A DNA stretch of 64,000 nucleotides from Desulfobulbaceae bacterium (GTDB lineage Bacteria; Desulfobacterota; Desulfobulbia; Desulfobulbales; SURF-16): contig JAHLLM010000002.1 in assembly GCA_020444175.1 (NCBI GenBank), positions 1-64,000 on the forward strand. The letters run 5' to 3'. Shown here in pieces: positions 63,097 through 64,000 of this stretch. The translations under genes and the position numbers were made by a program. Under the pieces are notes generated by a model. That model saw nothing but the letters and a program-made list of their open reading frames with translations. It ran no database searches and was not told the origin of the DNA. How positions within the stretch are numbered: position 1 is the first letter of the stretch; the number at the start of each line of letters is the position of its first letter.

Positions 63097-64000
63097 TAGT
63101 TGTTAAGATAGTCGTAGGCAGCAAGATCAAGGCCGATATGGTCGGCATAATCAAAAACAGGACGGTAATCCTGCATTTTGGTTTCAATGAATCGGGATGC
63201 TCCGAATTTTTTTAAAATATCTCTGCCCTTGATGTCCATATCCATATCCAGAAGGGCTTCTTTCAATCTGACGATCAAGTTGTTGTTCAGGTCTTTGCTG
63301 ACAAGCAGACTGTTGGCCGGTACTTCCGGGGAGAGGGCCAGTATCCGGAGTTCTTTCTCTATTCTTGGGTTCTCATTCTTCATTCTGTCGAATACCGTGT
63401 TTTTGGCGGCGCCGATGTCTGCTTTCTTGTTTAAGACATCACGGATTGCGTCCTCATGGGTACCGGTAAAGTAGGTCTCGTTGAACCACTGTGCGTGGTC
63501 GGTAATGCCCTGCTCCTGAAAGTAATGAAGCGGTAGAAGCCAGCCCGCGGTAGTTGCCCTGTCGACAAAGGCAAAGCGCTTTCCTTTCATGTCGGCGCCT
63601 GACAATATGCCACTGTCAATCCTGGTAAAAATGAGACCATAATAAGTGGATTTGGCATCCGAGTTTTCCGGTCTTGCCAGAGGTTCAACATTTAACTTTT
63701 TGCAGGCCAGGGCACCGGTAAAGCTGCCGAAAAATGCGCCATCCAGTTCTTTGTTCAGAAAGTTGTCAATGATATTGCCATAGCGCGAAAGGATTTTTAG
63801 TTCAATGTTAACACCGATTTTGTCCGAGAGATACTGGGCAAGTGGCTCATAGCGTTTTTTCTGGGCAAAGAGGTTCTGTTCAGGGATAAGGCCGATGCGG
63901 ATTGTTTGTTGATAGGAACGTGGTTTCGGAGATTTTTCTGGTTCCTGTTTTTCGCATCCGAAAAGAAAGAAAACAAAGAGAGAAATACAGATTAGAAAAA
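63096..64000 (-). CDS. PhnD-like periplasmic-binding lipoprotein (5' end beyond window)
   Basis: The minus-strand frame is open from the window end to its TAA at 63098-63096, about 300 visible codons. The first visible residues are a hydrophobic stretch ending in LFGCEKQ, a lipobox, so only the first few codons are missing. The body matches the PhnD/phosphonate-binding-like fold: TIRIGLIPEQNLFAQKKRYE, LAQYLSDKIGVNIELKIL, FFGSFTGALACKKL, GKRFAFVDRATTAGWLLP and DIGAAKNTVFDRM. No ABC permease is present; the TAATG coupling to a haem kinase suggests a sensory role. Confidence 0.88.
   Translation of the reverse strand, partial: FLICISLFVFFLFGCEKQEPEKSPKPRSYQQTIRIGLIPEQNLFAQKKRYEPLAQYLSDKIGVNIELKILSRYGNIIDNFLNKELDGAFFGSFTGALACKKLNVEPLARPENSDAKSTYYGLIFTRIDSGILSGADMKGKRFAFVDRATTAGWLLPLHYFQEQGITDHAQWFNETYFTGTHEDAIRDVLNKKADIGAAKNTVFDRMKNENPRIEKELRILALSPEVPANSLLVSKDLNNNLIVRLKEALLDMDMDIKGRDILKKFGASRFIETKMQDYRPVFDYADHIGLDLAAYDYLNN

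Noticed and set aside
1-64000. CRISPR array, rRNA operon, prophage or intact transposase
   Set aside because: No regularly spaced repeats, rRNA-like sequence, phage structural genes or transposase domains were found on either strand.

Overview
The window reads as chromosomal DNA of an anaerobic or facultatively respiring Gram-negative bacterium, most likely a Desulfobacterota (delta-proteobacterial) lineage. The pointers are a Desulfovibrio-style nap cluster (napM-A-D-G-H without napB or napC), many c-type haem proteins, an unusually dense set of sensor kinases and c-di-GMP enzymes, and sigma-54 regulation. The genus cannot be fixed from this sequence alone.

Layout. 1-8.1 kb: a Fur-box-like palindrome, an AAA ATPase with a large unfamiliar N-terminal region, tRNA-Arg(ACG), a lipid A phosphoethanolamine transferase, small ORFs, a decayed PAS-sensor fragment, an ABC-F ATPase and a YpsA-like protein. 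8.1-19.5 kb: a leftward signalling block of periplasmic binding protein, two hybrid kinases, a 1419-residue triple-receiver hybrid kinase, CheR and CheB. 19.9-25.6 kb: a gamma-glutamylcyclotransferase-like protein, several small genes, a secreted cysteine-rich protein, a YqaA-like membrane protein and a diguanylate cyclase. 25.7-29.7 kb: a three-gene regulatory operon (REC-PAS protein, haem-containing kinase, NtrC-type regulator). 30.3-35.1 kb: the periplasmic nitrate reductase operon, whose last reading frame overlaps napH and has an in-frame TGA followed by a SECIS-like hairpin, so it is a candidate small selenoprotein. 36-42.3 kb: an M1-type peptidase/ChaN/PDZ fusion, an Mth938-like protein and the helicase HrpB. 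42.9-46.5 kb: a CBS-PAS-HD-GYP phosphodiesterase followed by a GAF-GAF-GGDEF cyclase. 47-51.9 kb: a transglutaminase-like protein, then a tetrathionate-reductase-like FeS/molybdopterin pair without its membrane subunit. 52-64 kb: Tex, a dihaem peroxidase, a membrane protein, a Cache-domain protein, a chemoreceptor, a choice-of-anchor-I beta-propeller protein, and a PhnD-like lipoprotein coupled to a second haem-c histidine kinase and cut by the window end.

Non-coding structure is rich. It includes two near-identical 165-190 bp MITE-like elements (35.1 and 61.5 kb), a second element with 13-bp terminal inverted repeats abutting one of them, a REP-containing MITE-like element at 46.6 kb, a diverged inverted repeat pair (8.1 and 23.4 kb), and several clear intrinsic terminators. 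The common theme is respiration of N and S oxyanions joined to redox or haem-based sensing and second-messenger signalling. No phage, CRISPR array, rRNA or intact transposase was seen.
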